A DNA stretch of 64,000 nt from Alligator mississippiensis (GCF_030867095.1 NC_081824.1:136367433-136431432); one strand, 5' to 3'. Positions 1-11,084 are shown, counted from the stretch's first letter. Numbers and translations: made by a program. The notes: generated from the sequence alone by a model not told the origin.

Positions 1-539
1 CTCCTCCTTTTCCAACAGCTGAGGGCCATTGGCTCCAATGGCTCATTGCTTTTCACTCCACAGGGATTACCAGCTGTTTGACGCTCCACTAATCAAGGGC
101 AAGGTTTCTGCCTGCTCCTGGGCTCGCCTCCTATTTCAGCCTGGAGTCGAGCAGGAAAACAAAGGGGGGGGCCCAGTCAGCCCAAGACTGCAAACTATAT
201 ATTTTGCTCCCGTTCAAGATGCCTTCCCAAAGCAAAGGGCTGCTTATATACTGGGCGCATGTAGTATGAGGAAATACAGCAGGAAGCAGGGCGAGTATAC
301 GCAGCGGTTTACAAACTCAAACGGCCGCAGAACGCTGGGGACACGTGACGCAAAGCTACGCGCCGGGAGGGGGAGGGGCCTCGCGCAGGCAGAGAAAATC
401 GTCACTCACGGAAGAGTCCATTCTCGGCGATGGGGTGGGGCGGGTTTCATCCCTAAAGGGGGGCTTGGAAACCCTGGGCTTTGCCCAGACTCCTCCCCCT
501 CCCCTCAGGCTCCGCCCTCCAGCCGCGCCCGCGCCTTAC

Positions 540-605
540 CTGACCCGCAAGCCGCAGCAGCATCCCTGAGCACGGCCTTCCTTCCAGCCTTACTTCCGGC
601 AGGTC
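540..605 (-). other. SERAC1: Probable SERAC1 non-coding exon 1 (3' part of exon)
   Basis: On the minus strand a consensus donor CAG|GTAAGG ends an exon at position 540, with the GT at 539-538. The exon would start somewhere near the ETS/CRE cluster at about 590-625. In other vertebrates SERAC1 lies head-to-head with GTF2H5 and has a non-coding first exon. The identity is therefore inferred from gene order plus the donor; no SERAC1 coding sequence is in the window. Positions 1-538 would be its first intron, in which I see nothing else definite. Confidence 0.45.
592..599 (-). promoter_or_regulatory. ETS/GABP-type site
   Basis: ACTTCCGG on the plus strand reads CCGGAAGT on the minus strand, the ETS-family core. 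It lies where the minus-strand (SERAC1-side) transcript would begin. Confidence 0.55.
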
Positions 606-616
606 AACGTGTTCGA

Positions 617-624
617 TGACGTCA
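617..624. promoter_or_regulatory. CRE (CREB/ATF) palindrome
   Basis: A perfect TGACGTCA lies inside the longer palindrome GATGACGTCATC (615-626), midway between the two outward-facing splice donors. A full CRE in a CpG island commonly binds CREB/ATF proteins and works in both orientations. Occupancy is inferred, not seen. Confidence 0.7.
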
Positions 625-692
625 TCAGAGCGTCTCTGCGAACCCGGGCTGAGCGCGGAGGAAGTGGGTGGGGAGAGGGAGGGCGTTGAGGT

Positions 693-704
693 TGCGCATG
701 CGCA
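693..704. promoter_or_regulatory. NRF-1 palindromic site
   Basis: TGCGCATGCGCA is a perfect match to the NRF-1 consensus. It lies about 90 bp before the GTF2H5 exon 1 donor and so close to the expected transcription start. Confidence 0.7.
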
Positions 705-795
705 TGGGTTGCACGGGAAGTTTGCTTTCTGTTTAGGAACCGGGCGCCGGAGGCGGCGGCCGGGGTTCTACTGTCGTCGGCGGAACCAACGGCCG
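705..795 (+). other. GTF2H5: GTF2H5 non-coding exon 1 (start approximate)
   Basis: Downstream of the NRF-1 site the sequence runs to the donor CCG|GTAGGTGG (GT at 796-797), which closes an untranslated first exon. The exact 5' end is unknown; I place it just after the NRF-1 palindrome. In mammals GTF2H5 also begins with a non-coding CpG-island exon, with the ATG in exon 2, and the ATG here lies 4.3 kb downstream. Confidence 0.6.
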
Positions 796-1184
796 GTAGG
801 TGGGGGAGGGGCAGAGCGAGGCTCCCCAACCGCCACCCGTCACGTGGTGGGCGCGGGGGGAGGGGCGCGCGGCGCCGGTCCTGCTTCTCAGGCGCGGAGG
901 GGCCTGGTCCTCTTGGCGACACAGGGGTTTAAGTACACACGTGTGTACAGCCCCAAAAGTAGACACGCGTTCAAGCCACATGCAGACATGCGCGTGCACA
1001 CTGCTGCGTTTCCTCATGCCTAAGCAGATGCACTGGCACATGCATATCTGCAGCCATATGTGTAGACAGATACATGCGTGCATTCAGGCATGAGTATAGC
1101 TGTATGTACAGGCCGGCCCATGCATGTCAAAGCACATGTATAGACACACGCACATGTGCATTTGTATATGCATGTGTACAGAGA

Positions 1185-1396
1185 CGATCTGAGCAGGGTG
1201 CGGGGCACAGGGCAAATCAGGCTTTGCGGGGCTCTGCCTCCAGACGCGAGAAAGCGGGTAGCAGATTCCGGGGGAGGGGGTGCCAAGCGGCCGGACATGA
1301 AGCCAGCGTTAGTGCGGAGTTGCCGTGGCCACTCCTCCCTGCTCTGCGGGGCCCAGGGTGGTTTCCCCAATTTGTCCCCTACTAGGGACGGCCCTG
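1185..1396 (-). mobile_element. GC-rich non-autonomous element, copy A (family unassigned, hAT-like end)
   Basis: The right end reads GGGACGGCCCTG (1385-1396). Read on the minus strand this is CAGGGCCGTCCCTAG, which matches the start of copy B. Both copies share the order CAGGG end, AATTGGGG/AATCGGGG, a CCCCCTCC block and a TCTGGxGGCAG block. No target duplication can be scored because both flanks are CA/TG repeat. Confidence 0.55.
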
Positions 1397-1466
1397 CATG
1401 TGTATAGACAGATATGTGCACACATACAGGTGTACATCCTCGTGTATATACAGGCACACATACATG

Positions 1467-1690
1467 CAGGGCTGTCCCTAGTGGGGAGCGAATCGGGGCA
1501 ATTGCCCCGAGCCCTGTGCTTTGGGGTACCCTGCGGAGCCGGGCAGAGCGGCCATGTGAAGCCGGCGACAGCGTGGAATCAGCATCTAGCCACTTGGTAC
1601 CACGCCCCCTCCTCCACCGCCAAATCCGCTGTCGGCTTCCTGGTGTCTGGGGGCAGGGCCCTGCACCTATCTTGAGTCATTTCTGCGCAC
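1467..1690 (+). mobile_element. GC-rich non-autonomous element, copy B (inverted mate of copy A)
   Basis: It starts CAGGGCTGTCCCTAG at 1467 and runs through CAATTGCCCCGAGCCC to about 1680-1690. It is homologous to copy A in the opposite orientation, with 70 bp of CA/TG sequence between the two facing ends. Confidence 0.55.
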
Positions 1691-1771
1691 GCGTGCATGT
1701 ATATATCCACAAGCACAGATATACATGCGTAAGTGTACATTCACAAACACAGACGCACAACGTCTATTTTC

Positions 1772-3363
1772 TTGAACAGGGACCAGAACATCCCGCCTAC
1801 CAGAGGTAGGGACAGTCTTGGGGATAGCTCTGTCAGGCCTTCAGTCAGTGCAGACGTAGTTAGGGATCTTCTGGAAGGGCTAGACATTTTAAAATCTGCA
1901 GGTCCAGATGCCTTCCACCCAAGGGTGTTGAGGGAGCTGGCAGGGGTCATCACGGAGCCCTTGGCCTGGCTGTATGAGCGTTTGTGGTCATCTGGTCAGG
2001 TGCCGGGGGATTGGAAACTGGCTAATGTGGTCCCGATTTTCAAGAAAGGGAGGAAGGAGGACCCAAGTAACTATAGGCCTGTAAGCCTCACCTTGGTGCT
2101 CGGGAAGATCTTGGAGAGAATCATCCAGGAGCACATCTGTGGGGGCCCTGCAGGCGAGATCATGCTCAGGGGCAATCAGCATGGGTTCATCAAAGGCAGG
2201 TCCTGCCTGACCAACCCGATTGCCTTTTATGACCAAGTAACGAAATCCTTGGATGATGGTGTCGCCGTGGACGTAGTCTTTCTAGACTTTAAGAAGGCCT
2301 TTGACACTGTCTCTCACCCCATCCTCATCAATAAATTAAGTGACTGTGGCATTGATGCCTGCACAGTTGGATGGGTACAAAATTGGCTGATGGGGTGGAC
2401 CTAGAGAGTAGTGGTGAATGGGTCGTACTCAACCTGGCGAGATGTGAGCAGTGGGGTACCCCAGGGTTGGTCCTTGGGCCGGCACTGTTTAACATCTTCA
2501 TCAGCAACTTAGGTGAGGGGGTGGAAAGCACGCTGTCCAAATTTGCTGATGACACTAAGATGTGGGGTGAGGTGGACACACTTGAAGGGAGAGAGAGGCT
2601 GCAACTAGATTTAGACAGACTATGAAAGTGTGAAGATGAGAATAGGATGGGGTTCAACGTAGACAAATGGAGGGTGCTGCACCTTGGGAGAAGGAATCCA
2701 CAGCATACATACAGGCCATTGCCAGACCGCAGCCAACAAGGCCAGACCGCAGCCAGCAAGGCCAGCCATACCTTGTCATGCATCCAAAGGTGCATCTCAA
2801 GCCAGTCCAGAGAGGTGATAGTCCCCCTCTATGCAACTTTGGTCAGGCTGCAGTTGGAGTACTGCGTCCAGTACTGGGCGCCGCACTTCAAAAGGGATGT
2901 GGAGAGGGTTCAGAGGAGGGCCACCCACTTGGTGAGAGAGCAGCAGGGCAGGCCCTATGAGGAGAGACTGAAGGACCTGAACTTGTTCAGCCTTAGCAAG
3001 AGGATACTGAGGGGAGACCTAGTGGCTGCCTACAAGCTCATCAGGGGAGATCAACAGCAAATAGGCAGACCACTTTTCTCTCCAGCACCACCTGGGGTGA
3101 CAAGGAACAATGGTATTAAGCTGATGGAGAATAGGTTTAGGTTAGAGATCAGAAGGCAATATTTTACAGTTAGGGTGGCCAAAATCTGGAACCAACTTCC
3201 CAGGGAAGTGGTCCTCGCCCCTACCTTGGGCAAATTCAAGAGGAGGTTGGATGATCACCTGTCTGGGGTCTTGTGAACCCAGCATTCATTCCTGCCTGTG
3301 GCAGGGGGTCAGGCTAGATGATCTGTTCAGGTCCCTCCTGACCCTAGCTACTATGAAACTATG
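1772..3363 (+). mobile_element. CR1 LINE, 5'-truncated (reverse transcriptase and 3' end)
   Basis: Translation gives CR1 reverse-transcriptase signatures in order: KSAGPDAFHPRVLREL, ANVVPIFKKG, NYRPVSLT, GNQHGFIKGRSCLTN, FLDFKKAFDTVSH and later [12 protein letters not shown]. The C-terminal block RPYEERLKDLNLFSL and NQLPREVVLAPTL follow. The 3' end is CTACTATGAAACTATGAA at about 3345-3363. The frame is broken: a shift falls between the KAFDTVSH and FADDT motifs at about 2390-2460, and there is a stop near 2623-2625. A 23-bp unit is duplicated at about 2718-2765. It inserted into the CA/TG tract inside GTF2H5 intron 1, in the sense direction. Confidence 0.9.
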
Positions 3364-3450
3364 AATGTATGTATACATCCTCAGATAAATACACACACGC
3401 GCATATGTATCTATTCACAGGCAGACAGACATGCATGCACACACTTATTT

Positions 3451-5043
3451 AGCTTCTAGTGATGGGTGTCATTTGTGCCCTAAAGCTTGTGCCACATCTC
3501 TCCTACCTGTCCTGTTGGGGTACTAAAAGAGATCACCAAAAATTGCCACCACCCCGGCTTTTCCCATCTTTACTGAGCATCATTGTGGCTCCAGCAAGGC
3601 TCCAGCCCTTTTTTGGTTCTGGCAGTTCTCAGCCAACAGCGTGAGCTGGATTTAATTTAGTTAGGTCTTTGCTTGCTTTTTGTGTGTATGGTTTATCTCA
3701 GGATGGTCTGGGCATGTGCCAGTGCAAACTCTGAATGTCCACTTTGGTCAGTAGAGAAGTCGGTAGTGTAACATAGAGTGGACAAGCAGGGCACTTGTGC
3801 CCACAAGGACTGCTTGCCTCTGTCTCTGCTGCCTACCCGCCTCATTTCCTGCCTCTGACATACATTGCCAGTGCCGGAAATGGGAATTATAGTTTTGTAG
3901 AGCTGATCTCCATTTTTTTGCTGACAAATTCAGCCTTCTTTCTTGCTCTCTGGACATAGGCTTTGGAGGCAAAAAAATGGGCTGAAAGTTTCTCCTGGGA
4001 GTAGCAAACTCCACTGCCAGTCTGAAGAACTATTATTTCCAGAACACCATGCACTCCATGACACTGTTGGCTTTGGATTTAAGACCCAGAGGCCTTGGTT
4101 GGGGGCTGGGGGTGAGCACCCTAAGACTGACCACAACCTTTCCATTTGATAATAAGCAAATTTATTGATACACAGTATTAGGAGCAACATTCAAGAAATT
4201 GTATACATCTGCCTTATCTTAGTGCTGTCATTAAAGTACATCTAGCCAGGATGCAGTCTCCACTCTGATGCTCTCTCTTAGGTGTCCTATGTCAGCAGTC
4301 TGGAGGTGGGATGCTGAGGCCTATGCCCCATCTCTAGTGGGGTGGATGAGACGGGCTGGTGGTGTGCCCTCTGTCCATGGTGGCCTGGGTGACCCTTCCT
4401 GGGAGACGGGGAGGAAGGACCTGGGATAGGATGGGGAGGAAACCCTTTGTTACTCTCAAGTCTCTGCTTTTGTATTCTCCTTCCCTCCTGATGACTCTTC
4501 ATCCATGGCTATCATTGATTGGTCTCTCTCTGTGGTCAAATGTCCACGTAGCTTTCCGGGCCTTCTCCTGATTTGATCTGTTCCCCCAAAACCGGGACCT
4601 AGGCTTCCCTGCTCTGGGGCCTTGTTAGCTGGTGCCTCTTTAACTCGTGTTATGGGCAGTGTAATACATAATCCCTCTGTTCCCAGATTGTTTTCCAGAC
4701 TATAGGTTCTTGTTTGCCTTGTTGTGTTAGACAACCTGTCTGCTTGCAAAGCTGTGTGATTGTGTGACCCAGACTCTTAGAAATCAGTTAACCCCTGCTG
4801 CCTATCTTGAACCTTTCTAATGCATAGATATATATATATATAGATATATATACATACCTGTAAGCCAATTCCCAAAAAACAAACCTTTAAATGCCTGGCT
4901 CTCTGTTCTGTTTTCCATCTGCAACTAAGAAGGTAGGAGAGGAGGTGGGGAGAGGGTGAAAGGCAGCTGCCCAAGGTGCATTTTTTCCATGATATGCCTT
5001 TGGAAAATGTTATAGCCTGACTTCTTTGGTTTGGTCTGTTTAG
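3451..5043 (+). other. GTF2H5: Rest of GTF2H5 intron 1
   Basis: I see no gene here. A short (TA)n/GATA run lies at 4824-4856. At about 3885-4060, facing motifs GAATTATAGTTTTGTAGAGCT and AACTATTATTTCCAGAAC suggest a worn DNA-transposon relic, which I cannot assign. Confidence 0.4.
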
Positions 5044-5161
5044 GTTTTCACCAATCACACACAGATTCCAGAGCCAGACCTGCCTTCATTGACTGCCCCT
5101 TCTGGCCTTTGTAAAGTGGTGAGAAGATGGTGAATGTCCTGAAAGGCGTTCTTATAGAATG
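5044..5161 (+). other. GTF2H5: GTF2H5 exon 2 (5'UTR plus first 35 coding nt)
   Basis: The likely acceptor is the pyrimidine-rich stretch ending CTGTTTAG at 5043, giving about 83 nt of 5'UTR before the ATG at 5127. An alternative acceptor ends ACACACAG at about 5063. The exon closes at 5161 with GAATG|GTTAGT. Only eleven full codons plus two bases are coded here, so gene finders that need longer exons will miss the true N-terminus. Confidence 0.8.
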
Positions 5162-8100
5162 GTTAGTTGTCAGGTGTACTTATTTTTCTTTTATTAGTAG
5201 TAGAAGTAATACTAAAGCTTAAAATATTTCAGAACCCATGAACACTTCAGTTCCTGCTCCAGGGATGCCATCATAATTAAGATGTGGAATAACAAGCAGA
5301 TGCAAGAAAATCATGGGAAGGGGAAAGAAAAGCATGGGTTACACAAATTGTTTTCATTGCTTTTCCATCTGTTTGCCTTCTCCTTACACTTGCTTATTTT
5401 CTGTTTTTGTTCTCAATGCCCTTTGCAAATAACAATACAGACTGGACGTGATTAGTTGTCCTATTGATTGTATCTAGGTGATACATTCTGTTCATTGGGT
5501 CTGTGGGTCGTTTCTGCTCTTTGTTTACCCTTTCTTCTTGTCTTCCCCTCCTCCTTTCCCCAAGTGGACATCTTGCTTGAGCCATAGTGGTATGCAATTT
5601 TCACTGTAGCTTGTAATCTAGAAAAATGGGTTTAATTAGCATGCAAATAATACATTATTGTTTGTAAACAGCCAGTATGCTGCACATAATCTAAACAGTT
5701 CCCCTTAAATTATTGATTAAGGTTCAGGTCCTTAAAATTCATTGAGCTCAAATCAAGATTTTTGTGGTATCCGCTTGTATGAGCCCGGTAGTGGCCAGGC
5801 ATATGTTTTATCATGTGTTCTGCTAGAACGGCCTGAAACAGCCACAGGAATCACAAGAGTTCTAGTGTGGTCCATTCTGAGCCCCTAGGGTTTTGTGACT
5901 CAAGTCCACAGCGATGAGGTGTGAAGTGGCCACAGCACATTTAAACATTTGTCTTGGGATCATTTAAGATACAGATGGTCTTCTTGTGAATTTAGACTTT
6001 CAGAATTTGTAGTTTCTTGAGTGGAACCATAAGCAACCACTTCGATGGTTGCTCAATTTAGCTGTGATTCTGAGTCCATGGAAGGCCTTGTCTTCTTTAC
6101 AGGTCTTGATCATCAGACAGTTGCCTGCGCTCCCAACCCACCAGTATGTGTGCGCCCATCCACGCACTTTTGGTGGCTCATCATGGCTTGACTCAGCTTC
6201 TGTGCTGACAGAGTGCCAGGTGCACTCTAGGAAGGCACCAGTTGCTGAAGGGACCTTAGAAAAAGGCACAGAAGATTCTACATATATTTCCTGCTGGGCA
6301 CTGGCAGAGTCCTTCATCCACTCAGCGGAATTGGGGGGGGTTTACTAGTGCAGAGGTGCTTTGGTATTGGTGCACTCAAAAATTTTCTGGCAGATCAGCC
6401 AGAAAAGTGTAGAGTTGGCCCAAATGCTGCCTTTGGGAGAAAAAATAGTAATATTTTGTTAAATTAAATATGGTAATCAGGAATTGGGGTAGCCGTGTGT
6501 GAAGAATCTCTGCTTATACTTTAAATACCATCGAGCCTACTATGCTATGTTAATGAATACCTTTAGGCCAGTTCATATAATTATTCCAGTCATTGCTGTG
6601 CCCTTATTTTAACAGATTTTGGTGACATTTAGCATTGTTTTTTGTTTTGCATAAAATCATTAGCTTTGCTTCAGTTCTCTCCACTGATCATTTTCCTCGG
6701 GAGTAAAAAAATCCTGAGCAGTAGAAACAAATAGGAGGAGCAAAATGAAAGGAAAGAAATGTGGGTGGGTGTTTGGAAGATCTAGTAGAGGAGGATCTTT
6801 CAATGTACATACAATGATGCTCCCTATAGTATAGTTATTTTTGCTTTCAAGCAAGTCAAGCAGAGTCTGTTCTAGTTTTAGTGAAAAATAAGGCAAATGT
6901 CAGAGGGAGAAAGTGGAAGTTTCCGACATGTATAATTAAGTCATATCGATCTATTATGATAATTTATGCCAAAAGATTTAGTCTCAACTGACAGCATTTG
7001 ACAAGAATTTTCAAAGTCCCAGATAAAAGGGACACACTTTACATTTGCTAGTTACCTTAGTCTCACTTTTGTTCCAGGGTCAACTTAATATTAGTATGAT
7101 TCCATCTGTGCTCTTAGAACTGAGAGTAGCATTGCAGTTGAGAGTAACATTTGTCTGTATTCCACCCCACGACATGCTCATTTCCAGGCTCCCAGTACCT
7201 CACACATCCCTTGGATGAGTGTAGGGAGTATTACTCCTGAATATTTTTTTAAAACTAATTCCCTCTTTGAAGTACTTGCACTTTTGGGAGCATGCTTAGC
7301 ATTCTGTGCTGTTGAAAAGACACCTCTCCCCACACACACGCATTATTTTTTTAGAGTTGATAAAAGGTGCCAGATGGAGACTGAAGTTGTCAGTTGAAAT
7401 AAACAACCATGCTTGAATTTTGCATGGTATAACACTGCAATAAATATATTAGAAAACATTGCCATGAAAGATTCTCTACCCTTCCAATGCATATGCTAAG
7501 CCCCATTTTGTGGGACTGCACTGAGTACTGGAATATACTGAAGTCTTCAACAACTAGATGAACAAAGCCTTTCTGCTGAGACTGTGAAATGATGCTCCAA
7601 TTAACGCCAGTTGTGATGCTTTTTGTAGTGTTGACATCTATGTCATGGAAACTGGCCTGAGACTTGCTAATTAATTTCACACAAACCACTAACCAGCAAG
7701 CAAATGCTAACATCATCTGGCGCTATCAGTTTGGGTCAGTAACCTGTAGTTGGATAAGATTCAGAAGCAGGACAGCTGGGTGTGGAAGAAGGATGAATAG
7801 TAAATTAAGATGCACATGCTTATTGTGTTCAATTTTCCACTCTTTTTTATGTCATCTTTTAATTTTTTTCTCCAGACATGTGAAGGCAAATTATATGTAA
7901 CCTCTTTAGAGAAGCTCTAGCTTACAAGTTTTTTCACTTTTCGCTCTGTACCCTGCAAGCTTATTTCCTCACCCAGGTCATGCTTCTACATGTTTGAGGC
8001 TAATATCTAAAATGATTTCTACACTGTCTAAAAGAATTACCTCCATTCTGTGGTCCATGTTTCACCCAAATGTGTGGGGTATTTATTCTTAAGCTTTTTA

Positions 8101-9551
8101 GTAGTGGGCCATGTAGATGACAATAATATCTCAAGGAACTCTATAAATATGACATACCCTGTTCAGTCAAATACTAACATTGAAAATATTTCTGTTAAAA
8201 GATTCTGAACCACTTCATTCTAATACATACACTTCCAACAATGTCTCTGGCCTGAGGATGTTCCAGTTTCCAGAATGAGAGTCTTGAAAATGCCTGTCAC
8301 TGAACAGTGCTTTTCCTGTGTTTGTAAAAACATTAGAATGGTGTGAAATCTAGACTGCTAAAAATATTCGTGGAACACGGTGCTTACTGCTTATAATTTT
8401 TTTCATTGTGTTACTTTATATCACACAATCTTGTAAGTATGGCTTTTCTTATTATATGTTATATCAGCATCAGCTCATTAAATGTTGGTTGTTTCTCCCA
8501 ACATTTTACTGCTAGCTTTTAAATAAAACCTGCAGGCTGCCACCTTAGAAGAAAATGGGGTCTCCAAATAACATGTTGAACATTTATGCTTCCAAACACT
8601 GTAATAAAAATGTGGATTGAAGCTTGGGAAAGTAAAGTCAAATTATTAAAGGGATACTTCCAGAAAAGCTCTTAAGCCCCATTTTTTTGCTTCATAGTCA
8701 GTAATCCTTTTCTGCTATGCTACACTAATTTTAGCCAAATGTGTTTTGAGTAGCCCAGAAAAGGAATATGTAAACTGAGCCTGTTAATACATGGTAGTCC
8801 TGAAAATAGACAATTGAAGCTTAAACTGCATTGTTTGTGTTTTAATAAAACTGTCATTTTATAACAGCAATGTAGTGGCTTGTTGTTTTCAGGTCAGTCA
8901 TCCAGCTTTTATTTCTCTTGTGTCTTTCAAGTTGTTCTTAGCTTCCTTTGTAAAGTGCTGCAAACACAGCACTGTTCCATCAGAACAACTCTTTAGAAAA
9001 GCCTTTGGTGGTGATGGGTGGAGGTAGCAAGCAGCTCTAAGAACAGACCTTGGTTTCTGAGCAGCATCAAAATTCTGGCACTCTTAGGCTACAAACAGAA
9101 GAAACAGACCTTGTCGGAACCTGGCAATGGCTCTGGTTGCTGTGGCCTGATCTTGGGCATTTGTCTGCAAAGGGGGGAACCCCCATGCTGCCCCCTCCCC
9201 GCCTAACCCCCCCTTGCACATGCATACTCTGGGAATCCCCCTGTGGAGGTGGATTTTTATGGCAGCACAAAGGCAATATCTGTTTGCATGGTAAAGCTTT
9301 CACCTTCATGTGTTACTCTGCTGTGTCATTTGATAGTGAGGTGGATTTCAATGCATGTTTGTCTCTGCAGTGACCCAGCCATGAAGCAGTTCCTGCTGTA
9401 CTTAGATGAGTCAAATGCCCTGGGAAAGAAGTTCATCATACAAGATCTGGATGAAACTCATGTTTTTGTATTGGCCGAGCTGGTTAATTTCCTCCAGGAG
9501 AGAGTGGGCGAGTTAATGGACCAGAACTCTTTTCCTATTACACAGAAGTAA
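5127..9551 (+). CDS. GTF2H5: GTF2H5 (TFB5/TTDA), TFIIH subunit 5; CDS join 5127-5161, 9371-9551
   Basis: This encodes the smallest core subunit of the general transcription and DNA-repair factor TFIIH. It binds the p52/XPB side of the complex, stabilises it and supports XPB activity in nucleotide excision repair in the nucleus; loss in humans causes photosensitive trichothiodystrophy. Joining 5127-5161 to 9371-9551 gives exactly 71 codons, the family's standard length. The protein starts [11 protein letters not shown], continues [19 protein letters not shown] and ends PITQK followed by TAA. From memory I count about seven mostly conservative substitutions against the human protein. The intron splits the Cys-12 codon as TG|T. 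The donor is G|GTTAGT and the acceptor CTCTGCAG|T. No other in-frame ATG is plausible. No break is seen, so the gene should be functional. Confidence 0.97.
5162..9370 (+). other. GTF2H5: GTF2H5 intron 2
   Basis: This is a 4.2-kb AT-rich intron bounded by GTTAGT and CTCTGCAG. I recognise no repeat with confidence. A minus-strand 105-codon open stretch at 6000-6317 has no recognisable domain and is treated as chance. Confidence 0.7.
9371..9551 (+). other. GTF2H5: GTF2H5 terminal coding exon
   Basis: The acceptor TTTGTCTCTGCAG ends at 9370. The exon supplies the last base of the Cys-12 codon and 59 further codons, from DPAMKQFLL to FPITQK. It covers almost all of the conserved TFB5 fold, including the acidic LDESN loop and the C-terminal helix [12 protein letters not shown]. 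The stop is TAA at 9549-9551. Confidence 0.95.
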
Positions 9552-9741
9552 GAGTCTAGGAAAGTGAGGCTGGAATTTGCCGCTCCAAAATTACAAGCAA
9601 TAGATGTGGAATTGATTCTGTTATTCTTCAATGTCCATGGCTGAGGAAGTTCTAGACAAAAGTGGTTACTCAAATGGATACTTTCCTTATTAAGTACTCT
9701 TAAACTGAATTTGATTTTTCTCATTTTGAGATATGCTCTTG

Positions 9742-9747
9742 AATAAA
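9742..9747 (+). terminator. GTF2H5: Candidate GTF2H5 polyadenylation signal
   Basis: AATAAA lies 190 nt after the stop codon and is followed by a T/GT-rich stretch at 9777-9805. A second AATAAA at 10333-10338 could serve a longer 3'UTR. Which one is used cannot be told from sequence alone. Confidence 0.5.
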
Positions 9748-11084
9748 AATATACTTTTCAGAGTTTGCTAGCCCAAATGATTTTTGATGCTTACCTTCTG
9801 GTTTAGAAATATTAATGTTCCTTTAACCAGTTCCATTTTTTATTTTCAAATGATCTGACTTCAAAACACACAAAGAAGTACTGTTTCTTATTTATCATGT
9901 TGTGCTTAGAATTTTGTGTGGGCTTCATCTTATCTCAGGAGTGAGTTGAGCAGATTACAGAGTAATAGATTTTTAACTAAAGCTTCTTTATTAAAATGTT
10001 ACATTCTGTGACGTGACAAAAAAAAATCCCTTGCAAGTTAATATAAAATACTTTGATCTTACTTTAAAAGTTTTTATATAACAATATGAAACATTTTTTC
10101 TCCTGTTTAAGCTCATTTATGTACCTATCAATCATTTTCTAGCATAGCTTTTCTCTAATGTAGTACATAAATTATTGTTGTGTTCTGTATTTTTTTATAT
10201 TTAACATTTAAATGAAAAACAGACTACACAGATTGCAATTTAGATGTAAAGGGTTACTGAGCTGAATATGGCTAACAGTAATTATAGAGAAATATGCCTG
10301 CAAATGATGGACCAGTACCATAAGCCTGTAAAAATAAAGCAAATTCAGCAGAAGTCCTAAGAGTAGTTACTACATAGCTAGGATGAGCTGCATAAACAGG
10401 AGGAAATGGTAAATTGGTGTTTTGGCTATGTAAGGAAAATAAGCTTTCTTAACTTTTTCTTTTTTCCCTCAAGGGAAAGCCTCCCAGAAATTCTCCTGGA
10501 GTGCAGAAATTAGTTTGAATTAATAAGGCCCCTTCCAGACTTGGCCTATCCACCAAGTTAAGATTGCATACATAATGGCATCTGTTGAGATTTTCATTAA
10601 AAACATAGAGACTATCTAAAACAGAGAGGAAATTACTGTGATATAAAGTACTGTATGACACACAGGTCTGTCAGTGATTTCCCCAACCACACTACTCAAG
10701 ATAGAAAATAACAAAATAGTGCCTTCTGTAAGACTTAGAAGTGATTATTTGTGAATGCAGGAGTATGGGGATATTGCTGCCAAAGATGATTTGCTTGTAA
10801 CCGGTTGCTTCTGAAAATCCTCTCTCCTATTAAGAACAATTAAATGCATGAGAAGACCATGGTTTTCAGATATGTCAAACTATGTAAGGTGAATAATCCT
10901 ATTTTGTCTTCTGCCTTGTGTTTCATTCTTTTAAAGCATTTGCTCTCTTAACTTAGCTCAGAACTGTACAACTGGCAGTTTGTGGGCTACATGCAGCTCG
11001 TGAGGAGTTAAATTGTGGCCCCCAGGCTCCTGTCCAGCTGCAAGGATGTGGGGAGTGGCTGCAATAGCAGCCAGAGGGCACTTA

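Larger units (their letters stand above)
320..870. promoter_or_regulatory. CpG-island bidirectional promoter (SERAC1/GTF2H5)
   Basis: This is a GC-rich, CpG-dense block without a credible long coding frame. It holds, in order, an E-box CACGTG at 342-347, an ETS motif ACTTCCGG at 592-599, a full CRE palindrome TGACGTCA at 617-624, an NRF-1 palindrome TGCGCATGCGCA at 693-704 and a second E-box (GTCACGTG) at 839-846. Consensus splice donors point outward on both sides, on the minus strand at 539/538 and on the plus strand at 796/797. I see no TATA box near the likely start sites. This combination is typical of housekeeping head-to-head promoters. Start sites are not determined, and the assignment to SERAC1 on the left rests on known vertebrate gene order. 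Confidence 0.75.
925..1771. repeat. Degenerate CA/TG (alternating purine-pyrimidine) tract with embedded elements
   Basis: Long stretches are built from short words such as ACACACG, ATGCATG, TGCACA and TGTATA without a fixed period (about 925-1185, 1397-1466, 1690-1771). The same texture resumes at 3364-3450 after the CR1. The original tract of roughly 0.4 kb was therefore later opened by the elements listed separately. Alternating purine-pyrimidine DNA of this kind can adopt Z-form. Confidence 0.7.

Noticed and set aside
616-1093. Overlapping frames of 97-135 codons across the first CpG island and CA tract
   Set aside because: Low-complexity composition, cross the exon 1 donor, and no similarity to known proteins.
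6000-6317. 105-codon minus-strand frame in GTF2H5 intron 2, considered as a processed pseudogene
   Set aside because: I could not match it to any protein, and there is no A-tail or target duplication. A translated search would settle it.
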